64,000 nucleotides of DNA, taken from NCBI RefSeq assembly GCF_904831005.1, contig NZ_LR882982.1, positions 1,364,001-1,428,000 on the forward strand, read 5' to 3'. The position numbers and the translations under genes are program-made. Source of the DNA: Microbacterium hydrocarbonoxydans. Its GTDB lineage: Bacteria > Actinomycetota > Actinomycetes > Actinomycetales > Microbacteriaceae. This document shows, one piece after another, positions 43,654 through 53,215 of this stretch; the first letter of the stretch is position 1, and every line of letters starts with the position of its first letter. The notes under the pieces are model-generated. The model worked only from the letters and a program-made list of their open reading frames with translations, made no database searches and was not told the DNA's origin.

Positions 43654-44964
43654 TCAGCGCCGACCCATGCCGTGATATTTCCAGCCGGCGGCTCGCCACG
43701 CAGCGGCATCCAGACAGTTCCGGCCGTCGACGATCACGCGCCCTGCGACGAGGGACCCCGCATGCTCGGGCGAGAGGTCTCGTCGGTAGTGATCCCACTC
43801 CGTGACGAGCACGACGGCATCCGCATCCTGCAGAGCCTCGTCGCGCACCGTCGTGTAGCCCAGCTGCGGGTGCGCGGCCTGCGCGTTGCCGACCGCCGCA
43901 GGATCGGTCACGATCACATCCGCGCCCAGCCCACGGAGTCGAACAGCCACATCCAGCGCAGGAGAGTCTCTGATGTCGTCGCTGAACGGTTTGAACGCTG
44001 CTCCGAGCACGGCGATGCGCCGACCGAAGACGAGGCCGCCGAGCGCATCGACGACGATCTGCACGGCCCTGTCGCGGCGCCGGAGGTTGATGGAGTCCAC
44101 CTCGCGGAGAAAGCCCACCGCGTCGCCGCGTCCGAGCTCTTCGGCCCGTGCCGCGAAGGCGCGGATGTCCTTCGGCAGGCACCCGCCGCCGAAACCGATG
44201 CCCGAGCCCAGGTATCGGTGGCCGATGCGCGTGTCGTGGCCGAGCGCCTCCGCGAGCACGGTGACATCGGCGCCCGTCGTCTCCGCGATCTCCGCCATCG
44301 CGTTGATGAACGAGATCTTCGTGGCGAGGAAGGCGTTCGCGGCGCTCTTGACCAACTCGGCCGTGGCGAGGTCGGTCACGAGAAACGGCGTTCCTGCCTC
44401 GACCGCAGGACGATACGCCTGACGAAGGAGCTCGGCCGCCCGATCACCGTCGTCCCCGTGCGGGACCCCCACCACGATCCGGTCCGGCGCGATCGTGTCC
44501 TGCACCGCCCATCCTTCGCGGAGGAACTCGGGATTCCACACCAGCGTCGCACCAGTGGCGGCGACGTCATCGGTCAGTCTCTGCGCCGTGCCCACCGGTA
44601 CGGTCGACTTTCCGGCGACGACATCGCCCGGGCGCAGATGCGGACGCAGCGAGGATAGGGCGGCGTCGACGAAACGCAGGTCTGCCGCGTGGCCGCCCGC
44701 CACCTGGGGAGTGCCGACCGCAAGGAAATGGATGTCCGCGCCCGCCGCCTCCGACATGCTGCTGCTGAAGCGCAAGCGCCCCGATGCGAGTCCGTCCTGC
44801 AGGAGCTGCTCCAGGCGAGGCTCGAAGAAGGGCGCTGTACCGCTGGCGAGCATCGTGGCCTTCGCCTCATCGACGTCGATTCCGACGACGTCGTGCCCGA
44901 TCGAGGCCATCGCGGCCGCGTGCACGGCACCGAGGTAGCCGCAGCCGATCACTGACATGTGCAT
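43654..44964 (-). CDS. UDP-glucose/GDP-mannose dehydrogenase family protein
   Basis: A 436-residue NAD-dependent sugar-nucleotide dehydrogenase, most likely UDP-glucose 6-dehydrogenase (UDP-glucuronate formation for envelope glycans). Rossmann motif VIGCGYLGAVHA, FLAVGTPQVAGGHAD, KSTVPVGTAQR, and the catalytic Cys in GFGGGCLPKDIRAF. Converges on the GT-SGNH gene with 33 bp between stops; both may serve surface polysaccharide synthesis. Start ATG 44964; ATG 44958 is nearly equivalent. Confidence 0.92.
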   Translation of the reverse strand: MHMSVIGCGYLGAVHAAAMASIGHDVVGIDVDEAKATMLASGTAPFFEPRLEQLLQDGLASGRLRFSSSMSEAAGADIHFLAVGTPQVAGGHAADLRFVDAALSSLRPHLRPGDVVAGKSTVPVGTAQRLTDDVAATGATLVWNPEFLREGWAVQDTIAPDRIVVGVPHGDDGDRAAELLRQAYRPAVEAGTPFLVTDLATAELVKSAANAFLATKISFINAMAEIAETTGADVTVLAEALGHDTRIGHRYLGSGIGFGGGCLPKDIRAFAARAEELGRGDAVGFLREVDSINLRRRDRAVQIVVDALGGLVFGRRIAVLGAAFKPFSDDIRDSPALDVAVRLRGLGADVIVTDPAAVGNAQAAHPQLGYTTVRDEALQDADAVVLVTEWDHYRRDLSPEHAGSLVAGRVIVDGRNCLDAAAWRAAGWKYHGMGRR

Positions 44965-45327
44965 GGACCAAGACCATCGGACCCCGCTCGCCCTGTGGTG
45001 TCCCGGCGGTGAATGCCGAGTGGCGGGAGAGTGTCCGATTCGCGTGATGCTGCGTCACCGAGGACTTTCAACGTGTCGCTGATAGGCTGGAGGAGGTCGA
45101 CGTATGTCGACCGCACAACTTCATATTGACTCATGGAGCGATCGGCGGAGAGCTGGTCCCCTGTGGTGGGTTCCTCGGCGCGACGTCGGGTGGCTTTCTA
45201 CTGGTGGCCAGCGCAGGTGAGATTCGCGGGAATGCCCGCGCGCCCGTATCCGGCCGGATCCGCTCCTTCATGAATATGCTCGCGCGTCACACGGATTCGC
45301 GAGTCTAAACAAAGAAGGAGAGACCTC
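44965..45327. other. 363-bp divergent gap: pnp leader region
   Basis: Holds a TAGGCT -10 (45083-45088), a strong ribosome site with a 38-codon ORF (separate entry), a small hairpin CGCGGG-AATG-CCCGCG (about 45225-45240), and the pnp ribosome site AAGGAG (45315-45320). No convincing promoter for the minus-strand dehydrogenase gene is visible. Confidence 0.6.
45104..45220 (+). CDS. Candidate Trp-rich leader peptide upstream of pnp
   Basis: A 38-codon ORF starting MSTAQLHIDSWSDRRR and ending in TGA, with an excellent ribosome site GGAGGAGG seven bases before its ATG and a TAGGCT -10 just ahead. It contains four Trp (two adjacent) and many Arg. It ends 107 bases before pnp. It may be a true leader peptide, or the ribosome-site-like stretch may be coincidental; no family match is recognised. 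Confidence 0.3.
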   Translation: MSTAQLHIDSWSDRRRAGPLWWVPRRDVGWLSTGGQRR

Positions 45328-47604
45328 TTGGAAGGTCCTGAAATCACCGCCACCGAGGCCGTTCTCGACAACGGCCGCTTCGGCACCCGCACCATCCGCT
45401 TCGAGACCGGCCGCCTCGCGCAGCAGGCTCAGGGCGCAGTCGCCGCGTACCTCGACGGCGAGACCATGCTCCTCTCGGCCACCAGCGCCGGCAAGCACCC
45501 GCGCGAGGGCTTCGACTTCTTCCCGCTGACGGTCGACGTCGAAGAGCGTTCGTACGCAGCAGGCAAGATCCCCGGCTCGTTCTTCCGTCGTGAGGGTCGC
45601 CCCTCGACCGAGGCGATCCTCGTCTGCCGTCTGATCGACCGTCCGCTGCGTCCGTCGTTCGTCGACGGCCTGCGCAACGAGGTCCAGATCGTCATCACGG
45701 TCCTCTCGATCGCTCCGGGTGAGTTCTACGATGCCCTGGCGATCAACGCGGCTTCGGCCTCGACGCAGATCTCGGGTCTCCCGTTCTCGGGTCCCGTCGC
45801 CGGTGTGCGCCTCGCGTTCATCCCCGGTCACGGCGAGCACGCAGACCAGTGGGTCGCGTTCCCGACGGCCGAGCAGGTCAGTGAGGCCGTGTTCGACCTG
45901 ATCGTCGCCGGTCGCGTCGTCACCAAGTCCGACGGCTCCGAAGACGTCGCGATCATGATGGTCGAGGCTGAGGCGACCGAGGGCAGCTGGAACCTCATCA
46001 AGGCCGGCGCCACCAAGCCCGACGAGGCCATCGTCGCTCAGGGTCTCGAGGCGTCGAAGCCCTTCATCGCTCAGCTCGTCAAGGCTCAGGCCGAGCTCGC
46101 CGCCACCGCGTCGAAGGAGCCGGGCGTGTACCCGGTCTTCCCGCCGTACTCCAGCGAGGTCTACGACTTCGTGGCCGAGCGCTCCTACGACGACCTGGTG
46201 AACGTCTACCAGATCGCCGACAAGCTGGAGCGTCAGGGCAAGGACGACGAGGTCAAGGACCGCGTCAGGGCGCAGCTCATCGAAGCGGTCGAGGCAGGCA
46301 ACCTGCCGGCTGGAGCTCCGCTCGAGTTCTCCGCGGCCTACAAGTCGGTCACGAAGAAGATCGTCCGCGGCCGCATCCTCACGGAGAGCGTGCGCATGGA
46401 CGGTCGCGGTCTGGCCGACATCCGTCCGCTGGACGCAGAGGTGCAGGTCATCCCGCGCGTGCACGGCTCGGCGATCTTCCAGCGCGGCGAGACCCAGATC
46501 ATGGGCATCACCACGCTGAACATGCTCAAGATGGAGCAGCAGATCGACTCTCTGTCGCCCACGACGAGCAAGCGCTACATGCACCACTACAACTTCCCGC
46601 CCTACTCGACCGGTGAGACCGGCCGAGTCGGTTCGCCGAAGCGTCGTGAGATCGGGCACGGCTTCCTCGCCGAGCGCGCTCTCGTGCCGGTGCTGCCGAG
46701 CCGCGAGGAGTTCCCCTATGCGATCCGTCAGGTCTCCGAGGCGCTGAGCTCCAACGGCTCGACGTCGATGGGCTCCGTCTGCGCGTCGACCCTGTCGCTG
46801 CTGAACGCCGGTGTGCCGCTGCGCGCAGCGGTTGCCGGCATCGCGATGGGACTCGTCTCCGATGAGGTCGACGGAGAGACGCGCTACGCGGCTCTCACCG
46901 ACATCCTCGGCGCAGAGGACGCGCTGGGTGACATGGACTTCAAGGTCGCGGGTACCAGCGAGTTCGTCACGGCCATCCAGCTCGACACGAAGCTCGACGG
47001 CATCCCGTCGTCGGTGCTCGCCGGTGCGCTGACCCAGGCACGCGACGCGCGTCTGACGATCCTCAACGTTCTGAACGCCGCGATCGACGCTCCTGACGAG
47101 ATGGCGCCGACCGCGCCCCGCGTCATCAGCGTGCAGATCCCGGTCGACAAGATCGGTGAACTGATCGGCCCGAAGGGCAAGACGATCAACGCGATCCAGG
47201 ATGAGACCGGCGCGCAGATCTCCATCGAGGAGGACGGCACCGTCTACATCGGCGCGACCGACGGCCCCTCGGCCGAGGCCGCCCGTGCCCAGGTCAACGC
47301 GATCGCCAACCCGACCAACCCGGAGGTGGGCGAGCAGTTCCTCGGAACCGTCGTGAAGATCGCGACGTTCGGTGCGTTCGTCTCGCTCCTCCCGGGCAAG
47401 GACGGACTGCTGCATGTCACCGAGGTGCGCAAGCTCGCCGGTGGCAAGCGCGTCGAGAACGTCGACGACGTCCTGTCGGTCGGTCAGAAGATCCTCGTGA
47501 AGATCACGAAGATCGACGACCGCGGCAAGCTCTCGCTCGAGCCCGTGCTCGACGACGCTCCCGCAGCCGACGCAGCTCCTGCGGAAGAGGCCGCCGCCGA
47601 GTAA
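45328..47604 (+). CDS. pnp: Polyribonucleotide nucleotidyltransferase (PNPase)
   Basis: Phosphorolytic 3'-5' exoribonuclease and degradosome enzyme; in actinobacteria also linked to guanosine tetraphosphate synthesis. The start is TTG at 45328, seven bases after AAGGAG, giving the usual [15 protein letters not shown]. Two RNase PH domains (about 15-235 and 340-555) flank an alpha-helical domain. A KH domain with GPKGK (around 614) and an S1 domain (about 670-740) follow. The 758 residues are normal length. The TTG start plus a long leader suggests post-transcriptional control. Confidence 0.97.
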   Translation: MEGPEITATEAVLDNGRFGTRTIRFETGRLAQQAQGAVAAYLDGETMLLSATSAGKHPREGFDFFPLTVDVEERSYAAGKIPGSFFRREGRPSTEAILVCRLIDRPLRPSFVDGLRNEVQIVITVLSIAPGEFYDALAINAASASTQISGLPFSGPVAGVRLAFIPGHGEHADQWVAFPTAEQVSEAVFDLIVAGRVVTKSDGSEDVAIMMVEAEATEGSWNLIKAGATKPDEAIVAQGLEASKPFIAQLVKAQAELAATASKEPGVYPVFPPYSSEVYDFVAERSYDDLVNVYQIADKLERQGKDDEVKDRVRAQLIEAVEAGNLPAGAPLEFSAAYKSVTKKIVRGRILTESVRMDGRGLADIRPLDAEVQVIPRVHGSAIFQRGETQIMGITTLNMLKMEQQIDSLSPTTSKRYMHHYNFPPYSTGETGRVGSPKRREIGHGFLAERALVPVLPSREEFPYAIRQVSEALSSNGSTSMGSVCASTLSLLNAGVPLRAAVAGIAMGLVSDEVDGETRYAALTDILGAEDALGDMDFKVAGTSEFVTAIQLDTKLDGIPSSVLAGALTQARDARLTILNVLNAAIDAPDEMAPTAPRVISVQIPVDKIGELIGPKGKTINAIQDETGAQISIEEDGTVYIGATDGPSAEAARAQVNAIANPTNPEVGEQFLGTVVKIATFGAFVSLLPGKDGLLHVTEVRKLAGGKRVENVDDVLSVGQKILVKITKIDDRGKLSLEPVLDDAPAADAAPAEEAAAE

Positions 47605-47625
47605 TCGACAGCGCTTCGACACGAG

Positions 47626-47655
47626 GCCCGGGTCGTCCTCACGGACGGCCCGGGC
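47626..47655 (+). terminator. Terminator after pnp
   Basis: Thirteen-base arms (47626-47638, 47643-47655; GCCCGGG core) with one wobble pair and a TCAC loop. Confidence 0.75.
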
Positions 47656-47820
47656 TTCGTCGTATCCGATGTGACCAAACCGTTACGGGAAGTTCTCCCG
47701 CCGTTCCGCGGATTGGTCGGGGCGTCGACGGTTCTCGAATACCCTCGAAGTACGCACCGGGGGGTGCACCGATGGCAGTGACGCAGATCAGCTCGCGCTG
47801 ATCGATGCGGGGGTGAGGAA

Positions 47821-48849
47821 ATGCGGTTGTTCAGCGTAGGCGCAGGAACGCCGCCCGAGCGCGCACACGCAGAGCTCGCCGAGCACCCGTCTGCGCCGAT
47901 ACCGATCGTCGGCCCCGGAGTCGGTGAGGGCATCCGCGTCCCTCTCGGCGAGACCGGCTTCGACATCTTCCCCTTGATGCTCGGAGCCGCGGAGTTCGGC
48001 TGGAACGTCGATCTCGAGACGAGTCACGGAATCCTCGACCGCTACATCGAGTTCGGCGGCAATGCCATCCACACGGCAGACGGCTTCTCCGGAGGGCGGA
48101 GCGAGCACATCATCGGGCAGTGGCTGCAGTCCCGTGGGCTGAGCGACGACGTTCTGCTCAGCGTCCGCATCGGCGCCCATGCCGACAATCCAGGACTCGG
48201 TTCGACCAACCTCGTCAGGGCCGTCGAGGGTTCGCTGACGCGCCTCGGGGTCGAACGCATCGACGTGCTCTACCTCGACGCGACTCTCGACGCGACGACG
48301 AACCTCGAAGACACGCTGGCGACGGTCGAATGGCTCGTCGACGCCGGCAAGGTCGGCGCGCTCGGTGCATACGGCTTCGCTCCCGAGCGCCTCGTGGAGG
48401 CGCGGATCCTCGCGTCCGCGGGCTATCCGCGCGTCGAGGTCATCGATTCGCCGTACAACCTCATCCGTCGCCAGGGGTTCGAGGGCGACCTTCGGCTCGT
48501 CGCGGGGGCCCAGAACCTCGCAGTCACTCCCTCGCACGCCCTCGAGCACGGATTCCTCTCGGGGCGACACCGCCGCAAGTCCTCGACGTCACGCGGGGTT
48601 CGGGGCGAGCAGCTCCGCGGAAACCTCAACCGGCGGGGTGCCAAGGTGCTCAAGGCGCTCGACCAGGTCGCAGCCGAGCTCGATCTCCCGGTCGCGGCCG
48701 TCTCGATCGCGTGGCTTCTCGCGCAGCGCACGATCGTCGCCCCGATCGTCAACACCTTCGCCGCCGAACACGTCGATGAACTCATGCAGGGTGCAGGGGC
48801 TGCCCTGTCGCGCGTGCAGATCGCCGACCTGACTCGGGCAGGCAACTGA
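47821..48849 (+). CDS. Aldo/keto-reductase-fold protein with degenerate active site
   Basis: A 342-residue TIM-barrel protein clearly of the AKR family (ILDRYIEFGGNAIHTADGF, RSEHIIGQWL, VEWLVDAGKVGALGAYGF, and a C-terminal cofactor loop region RTIVAPIVNT). However, the catalytic tetrad looks lost: the Asp is retained in HTADGF, but the Tyr position is Phe (GFSGG for VYGGG), the Lys position is Arg (LLSVRIG for ATKVG), and the His block reads YLDATLD rather than Y-X-X-H. It may be a redox-inactive binding or regulatory protein. It starts after a GGGTGAGGA ribosome site. Confidence 0.85.
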   Translation: MRLFSVGAGTPPERAHAELAEHPSAPIPIVGPGVGEGIRVPLGETGFDIFPLMLGAAEFGWNVDLETSHGILDRYIEFGGNAIHTADGFSGGRSEHIIGQWLQSRGLSDDVLLSVRIGAHADNPGLGSTNLVRAVEGSLTRLGVERIDVLYLDATLDATTNLEDTLATVEWLVDAGKVGALGAYGFAPERLVEARILASAGYPRVEVIDSPYNLIRRQGFEGDLRLVAGAQNLAVTPSHALEHGFLSGRHRRKSSTSRGVRGEQLRGNLNRRGAKVLKALDQVAAELDLPVAAVSIAWLLAQRTIVAPIVNTFAAEHVDELMQGAGAALSRVQIADLTRAGN

Positions 48850-48929
48850 GCGCCGACACACCGTTGTCATATACCTGGCATAGGGTGGAGTGGTTTCCGG
48901 AGGACGCTGTCGACGAAGCGAGCGAATGA

Positions 48930-49532
48930 GTGACGCACTACATATATCTGGTCAGGCATGGCGAGCATCAGGATGCCGAGCATGGCCTCACCGATGGCCC
49001 GCTCTCTCCGCGGGGGCAGCGCCAGGCGGAGTTGATCGCCGACCGTCTTTCGGGTCTCCCGCTCGATGCGGTGTGGCATTCGCCGCTGCTGCGTGCGAAC
49101 GAGACGGCGCGCGCTCTTGCCGCGCGGCTGCCCTCGGTCGACCCGGAGCCGACCGCTCTGCTGTTCGACTGCGTTCCCACGGGGATGACGGAAGAGACCC
49201 CCGCCGCGTATGAGCCGTTCTTCGGATCCATCACGGATGCCGAGGTCGAGGCCGGCCGTGCGCAGATGTTCGACGCGGTCAACGAGTTCCTCGTGCGCAA
49301 GCCGGGCGACGTGCACGAGGTCCTCATCACCCACAACTTCGTGATCGCCTGGTTCGTGCGCGAGGTTCTCGGCGCCCCGGAATGGCGCTGGATGACCTTG
49401 AACCAGGCGCACTGCGGGCTCACAGTCATCGCGCAGAAGCAGGGACGCCCGTGGACGCTGCTCACGCACAATGACACGGCTCACCTGCCTGTGGAGCTGC
49501 GTACGGGCATCCCTGATCAGATGCCGGTCTGA
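48930..49532 (+). CDS. Histidine phosphatase superfamily protein
   Basis: A 200-residue phosphoglycerate-mutase-like phosphatase. The catalytic RHGE lies at residues 9-12, LTDGPLSPRGQRQAE follows, HSPLLRANETARAL supplies the second Arg, and VLITHNFVIAW the second His. The substrate is unknown. The GTG start at 48930 fixes the usual strand before RHGE; an out-of-frame ATG lies four bases upstream. A weak -10 (TAGGGT, 48881) precedes it. Confidence 0.9.
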   Translation: MTHYIYLVRHGEHQDAEHGLTDGPLSPRGQRQAELIADRLSGLPLDAVWHSPLLRANETARALAARLPSVDPEPTALLFDCVPTGMTEETPAAYEPFFGSITDAEVEAGRAQMFDAVNEFLVRKPGDVHEVLITHNFVIAWFVREVLGAPEWRWMTLNQAHCGLTVIAQKQGRPWTLLTHNDTAHLPVELRTGIPDQMPV

Positions 49533-49605
49533 GCGACGCCTCAGAGCCTCGCGCCGTGGTTCCGCCGCGCCGTGCGGGAGCGGGAGCCGGCACTCCGTCT
49601 CGAAA

Positions 49606-49617
49606 TAGACTGAACAC
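49606..49617 (+). promoter_or_regulatory. Leaderless-type -10 box of dapB
   Basis: TAGACT, six bases (GAACAC), ATG at 49618; no ribosome site. Confidence 0.65.
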
Positions 49618-50358
49618 ATGACCACGCAGGTAGCACTCGTCGGCGGTACCGGAAAGCTCGGCTCGATCATCCGCTCCGTGGTCGATGATCTCGAAGGATT
49701 CGAGATCATCCGAGTCCTCGACTCTCAGAGCGACCTCGCAGAGATGGACGGGGCGGACCTGGTGATCGATGCGACCACTCCACAGGTCAGCGTCGACGTC
49801 GTTCGGGCGGCCGTCGAGCGGGGCATCAACGCGCTCGTGGCCACGTCAGGATGGTCTGCGGAGCGCATCGCGCTCGTGCGACCGCTGGTGGAGGATGCCA
49901 GGACCGGCATCGTCTTCATCCCGAACTTCTCCCTCGGCTCTGTCCTCGGGTCAGCGCTTTCCGCGGCGGCCGCGCCGTTCTTCGGCTCCGCCGAGATCGT
50001 CGAGGCGCACCACGAGAAGAAGGTCGACTCACCCAGTGGAACGGCGGTGCGCACGGCTGAGCTGATCGCGGCCGCCCGGGCGGAACGCGGACCCGTGAGT
50101 GCTCCTCACGCCGATCAGCGAGCTCGCGGTCAGCAGGTGGGCAGTGTCCCCGTCCATTCACTTCGGCGGCCTGGCGTCATCGCCAAGCAGGAGGTGATCC
50201 TCTCCGGCCCGGGTGAGTCGCTGACCTTCACCCATGACACCGTCGAGCCCGCCCTGGCATACGCGCCCGGCATCCGGATCGCCGTTCCCTATGCCGCCGC
50301 GGCCTCAGGAGTGGTCGTAGGGCTGGAGAGCATGATCGACATCGGCATCCGTCAGTGA
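49618..50358 (+). CDS. dapB: 4-hydroxy-tetrahydrodipicolinate reductase
   Basis: NAD(P)H-dependent step of the diaminopimelate/lysine pathway. The 246 residues contain the nucleotide loop VGGTGKLGSII, DATTPQVS, NFSLGSVLGS, and the signature EAHHEKKVDSPSGTAVRTAE with catalytic His and Lys. dapA lies 5 kb downstream in the same window. A four-span-free membrane gene overlaps its stop. Confidence 0.95.
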   Translation: MTTQVALVGGTGKLGSIIRSVVDDLEGFEIIRVLDSQSDLAEMDGADLVIDATTPQVSVDVVRAAVERGINALVATSGWSAERIALVRPLVEDARTGIVFIPNFSLGSVLGSALSAAAAPFFGSAEIVEAHHEKKVDSPSGTAVRTAELIAAARAERGPVSAPHADQRARGQQVGSVPVHSLRRPGVIAKQEVILSGPGESLTFTHDTVEPALAYAPGIRIAVPYAAAASGVVVGLESMIDIGIRQ

Positions 50359-50792
50359 TGTCCCGAATCGGCGTCGCCCTCATGGCGGGCGCCCTGCTCG
50401 TCTATCTGGCCGTCTGCATCTGGCTCGCCGTGATGTTCTTCGCCGTCGGAACCCCCGTATCGATCGGCATGGGCATCGCCTTGATCGTCCTGGCGCCGAT
50501 CGGGGGATGGGCACTCGTGCGCGAGATGCAGTTCGGGTTCGCAGCCGATCGCCTCGGCCGGGAACTGGACGCGGAGGGCGGTATGCCCGAGGCCGAGACC
50601 GAGCTGACGCCGAGCGGTCGCATCGCACGTGCTGATGCCGATTCGCTGATCGCTCGATACGCGGCAGATGCCGCTGCCGCGCCCGCCGATTGGCGAGCGC
50701 GGTACCGATTGGGAGTCGTGCAGGACGCCGCCGGGCGCCGCAAGGACGCACGCGGCAGCATCCGCGAGGCGATCCGACTCGCCCGCGGGTGA
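50358..50792 (+). CDS. Membrane-anchored TPR-like protein coupled to dapB
   Basis: A 144-residue protein with two N-terminal membrane spans (about 5-30 and 35-55) and a soluble C-terminal part containing a single TPR-like helix pair (DWRARYRLGVVQDAAGRRKD, then ARGSIREAIRLARG). The ATG shares bases with the dapB stop (TGATG), so it is translationally coupled; a GTG three bases earlier is possible. Function unknown. Confidence 0.8.
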   Translation: MSRIGVALMAGALLVYLAVCIWLAVMFFAVGTPVSIGMGIALIVLAPIGGWALVREMQFGFAADRLGRELDAEGGMPEAETELTPSGRIARADADSLIARYAADAAAAPADWRARYRLGVVQDAAGRRKDARGSIREAIRLARG

Positions 50793-50798
50793 GCGAGG

Positions 50799-51224
50799 TC
50801 AGGCCAGTGTGGCCTCGAGCGTGATCTCGATGCCGGCGAGAGCCTGAGACACGGGGCATCCGACCTTGGCCTCGGCCGCGATCGTCTGGAATGCCTCAGG
50901 GGTGAGCCCCGGCACCACGGCGTTGACGTTCAGATGGCTGCCGGTGATGCCGACGCCGGGCTTGAAGGTCACGGATGCGCTGGTGTTGACGCGCTCCGGG
51001 GGAGTGCCGTTCTCGGCCAGCGCATGCGACAGTGCCATGCTGAAGCACGAGGCGTGGGCCGCGGCGATCAGCTCTTCCGGCGTCGTGGTCGTGTCGCTGC
51101 CCTCGCTGCGAGCCTTCCAGTTGATGGGGAAGGTGCCGAGCTTCGACGAGGAGAAGGCCACGGTGCCTGAGCCCTCCGCGAGGGATCCGGTCCAGGTGGT
51201 GGTCGCTTCGCTGGTGACGGGCAT
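50799..51224 (-). CDS. OsmC family peroxiredoxin
   Basis: Thiol peroxidase reducing organic hydroperoxides. The 141 residues carry the two catalytic cysteines of the OsmC/Ohr fold: HASCFSMALSHAL and KVGCPVSQALAG. N-terminal TTWTGSLAEGSGTVAF matches the OsmC branch rather than Ohr. Converges on the TPR-like gene with 6 bp between stops. Confidence 0.94.
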   Translation of the reverse strand: MPVTSEATTTWTGSLAEGSGTVAFSSSKLGTFPINWKARSEGSDTTTTPEELIAAAHASCFSMALSHALAENGTPPERVNTSASVTFKPGVGITGSHLNVNAVVPGLTPEAFQTIAAEAKVGCPVSQALAGIEITLEATLA

Positions 51225-51308
51225 GATTCCTCCGGTTCTCGCGCGCCGCGGGATGTGCGCTCACGTGTGGGTCAGCCTATCGACCGCACGGGTCCCGCGG
51301 AACCGGGC

Positions 51309-51875
51309 TCAGGCGGCGGAGGCCGCCCGACCGAGGATGCCGGCCCGCTGCAGCAGCAGGTAGAGCTGGCAGCCGAGGCAGAACGAGAATGCGGCGTTGA
51401 GGAATGCGGCGACGAACGCCGCAGCTGTCGAGATCGGGAGCGCCCACGGCACGCCGAGCAGATGCAGGACCAACCCGATGGTGACGACGAGGAGCCCGAC
51501 GCCCTGCGCGAAACGGGGCGGACGCGGGTCCTCCAGGTCGGTGGGAGGCGTGAGGCGAGGGCGCACGAACCGGCGGAACACGACACCCCACGGGGCCGTC
51601 TTCGGCGAGAGCACGCTCCACAGGAACAGCGCGGCGATCACGAGTGTGAGCAGGAACGCCGGGTCGAGTGCACGCTGACTCGGTGCAGCAGCGACGATCG
51701 CCCAGGTGTCGGAGGAGAAGCTCGCCGAAGCGATCGGCTGGTAGGCGAACCAGCCGAAGGACCTGGCGGTCGAGATGCCCACGAGACCGAGGAAGGTCGC
51801 CACGAGCAGCAGCACGGTCGTGATGGTGGCCGCGAAGCGCGGGCCGCGCGGGTCGATGCCTGGCGGACTGGTCAT
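51309..51875 (-). CDS. DUF4395 family membrane protein
   Basis: A 188-residue protein with four membrane spans and the DUF4395 hallmark FCLGCQLY near the C-terminus, plus DPRPPRFAQGVG. The conserved C-X-X-C in a membrane protein, directly downstream of a membrane-anchored thioredoxin-like gene, suggests a redox partnership; this is inference. Function unknown. Confidence 0.87.
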   Translation of the reverse strand: MTSPPGIDPRGPRFAATITTVLLLVATFLGLVGISTARSFGWFAYQPIASASFSSDTWAIVAAAPSQRALDPAFLLTLVIAALFLWSVLSPKTAPWGVVFRRFVRPRLTPPTDLEDPRPPRFAQGVGLLVVTIGLVLHLLGVPWALPISTAAAFVAAFLNAAFSFCLGCQLYLLLQRAGILGRAASAA

Positions 51876-51897
51876 CTGTGTGCGGGTCCTTTCCGCC

Positions 51898-52311
51898 TCA
51901 CAACGCCGCGAGTGCGTCGGTGAGGGCGTGACGATGGGGCACGCCGTGGAACCGCGCGCGCACGGCTCCCGACGCGTCGACGACGAACGTCGTCGGGGTC
52001 TGCAGCACCTTGTACCTCGCGGACAGGTCCGGTCGATGAGTCAGATCGACCTCGAGATGCTGCAGGTCGTCCGCGACGTCGGCGTAACCCGAGAGCATCC
52101 GTCGCACCTGCGGGCAACGCGCGCACATCTCGGTGCTGAACTGCACGAGGGTGGCGCGAGCACCGAGGGCGGCGCCAGACGCATCCGCCGGATCGAATCG
52201 GAGATGTCCTCCGGTCTGACGTCGTCCGTCGCTGAGGCGCAGCGCTATCCCGGCCACGGTCGCGAGCACGACGAGCGCGGCGGCGATTCCGAATGCGAGC
52301 GCGGGCGACAT
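51898..52311 (-). CDS. Membrane-anchored thioredoxin-like protein
   Basis: A 137-residue protein with one N-terminal membrane anchor (about 5-26) and an extracytoplasmic thioredoxin fold. The active site is C63-A-R-C66 ([13 protein letters not shown]), with cis-Pro in [11 protein letters not shown]. It is likely a thiol-disulphide carrier for envelope proteins. The DUF4395 gene follows 22 bp downstream. The start lies six bases after a -10 box. Confidence 0.9.
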   Translation of the reverse strand: MSPALAFGIAAALVVLATVAGIALRLSDGRRQTGGHLRFDPADASGAALGARATLVQFSTEMCARCPQVRRMLSGYADVADDLQHLEVDLTHRPDLSARYKVLQTPTTFVVDASGAVRARFHGVPHRHALTDALAAL

Positions 52312-52323
52312 GGATCGAGACTA
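52312..52323 (-). promoter_or_regulatory. Leaderless-type -10 box of the thioredoxin-like gene
   Basis: Minus strand TAGTCT, six bases (CGATCC), ATG at 52311. Confidence 0.6.
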
Positions 52324-52392
52324 CGGCTCGCGGGTGGAGCGAGAGCCGATGTGTCGCATCGTGACGATCGGGCTCGCGGGTCCAGGGGCGGG

Positions 52393-52405
52393 TAGTCTGG
52401 CAGAC
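52393..52405 (+). promoter_or_regulatory. Leaderless-type -10 box of thyA
   Basis: TAGTCT, seven bases (GGCAGAC), ATG at 52406. Confidence 0.6.
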
Positions 52406-53215
52406 ATGAGCGCAGCCGTCCCGACGCCGTATGAAGATCTGCTCCGCGATGTGCTGGATTCCGGCACGCACAAGTCGGATCGCACCGGGACGGGAACCAC
52501 CAGCGTCTTCGGTCGACAGATCCGCTTCGACCTGTCGAAGGGCTTTCCGCTGATCACCACCAAGCGGGTGCACTTCAAGTCGATCGCGTATGAGCTGCTC
52601 TGGTTCCTCAGAGGTGACTCCAACGTGAAGTGGCTGCAGGACAACGGCGTCACGATCTGGGACGAATGGGCCGATGCCTCGGGCGACCTCGGCCCCGTCT
52701 ACGGCGTCCAATGGAGGTCGTGGCCGACCCCTGACGGCAAGAGCATCGACCAGTTGAGTGAAGTGATCGAGCAGATCCGAAGATCTCCCGACTCCCGTCG
52801 TCTGATCGTGTCAGCCTGGAACCCGGCGGACATCCCCGACATGGCGCTGGCTCCGTGCCATGCGCTGTTCCAGTTCTACGTCGCAGACGGCAAGCTGTCG
52901 TGTCAGCTCTACCAGCGCAGCGCCGATCTGTTCCTCGGCGTTCCGTTCAACATCGCCTCCTACGCGCTGTTGACGCTGATGGTCGCGCAGCAGGTGGGGC
53001 TGGAGCCGGGCGACTTCGTCTGGACCGGCGGTGACTGCCACATCTATGACAACCACCTCGACCAGGTGCGCGAGCAGCTGTCTCGTGAGCCCTACCCCTA
53101 CCCGACACTGCGGCTGGCCAGGACCCCCGAGTCGGTCTTCGACTACACCTACGACGACTTCGCGGTCGAGAACTACCAGCACCATGCGCCGATCAGGGCG
53201 GCGGTCGCGGTATGA
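52406..53215 (+). CDS. thyA: Thymidylate synthase (ThyA)
   Basis: Methylates dUMP to dTMP using methylene-tetrahydrofolate. The 269 residues begin [17 protein letters not shown] and include [17 protein letters not shown], the catalytic Cys in [12 protein letters not shown], and [18 protein letters not shown]. In-frame codons exist upstream to 52310, but the -10 box and conserved N-terminus favour 52406. Its stop overlaps folA. Confidence 0.97.
   Translation: MSAAVPTPYEDLLRDVLDSGTHKSDRTGTGTTSVFGRQIRFDLSKGFPLITTKRVHFKSIAYELLWFLRGDSNVKWLQDNGVTIWDEWADASGDLGPVYGVQWRSWPTPDGKSIDQLSEVIEQIRRSPDSRRLIVSAWNPADIPDMALAPCHALFQFYVADGKLSCQLYQRSADLFLGVPFNIASYALLTLMVAQQVGLEPGDFVWTGGDCHIYDNHLDQVREQLSREPYPYPTLRLARTPESVFDYTYDDFAVENYQHHAPIRAAVAV

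Noticed and set aside
45268..47622. A 784-codon minus-strand frame exactly opposite pnp
   Set aside because: Antisense shadow of PNPase; Arg/Val/Asp/Leu-biased composition and no start signals.
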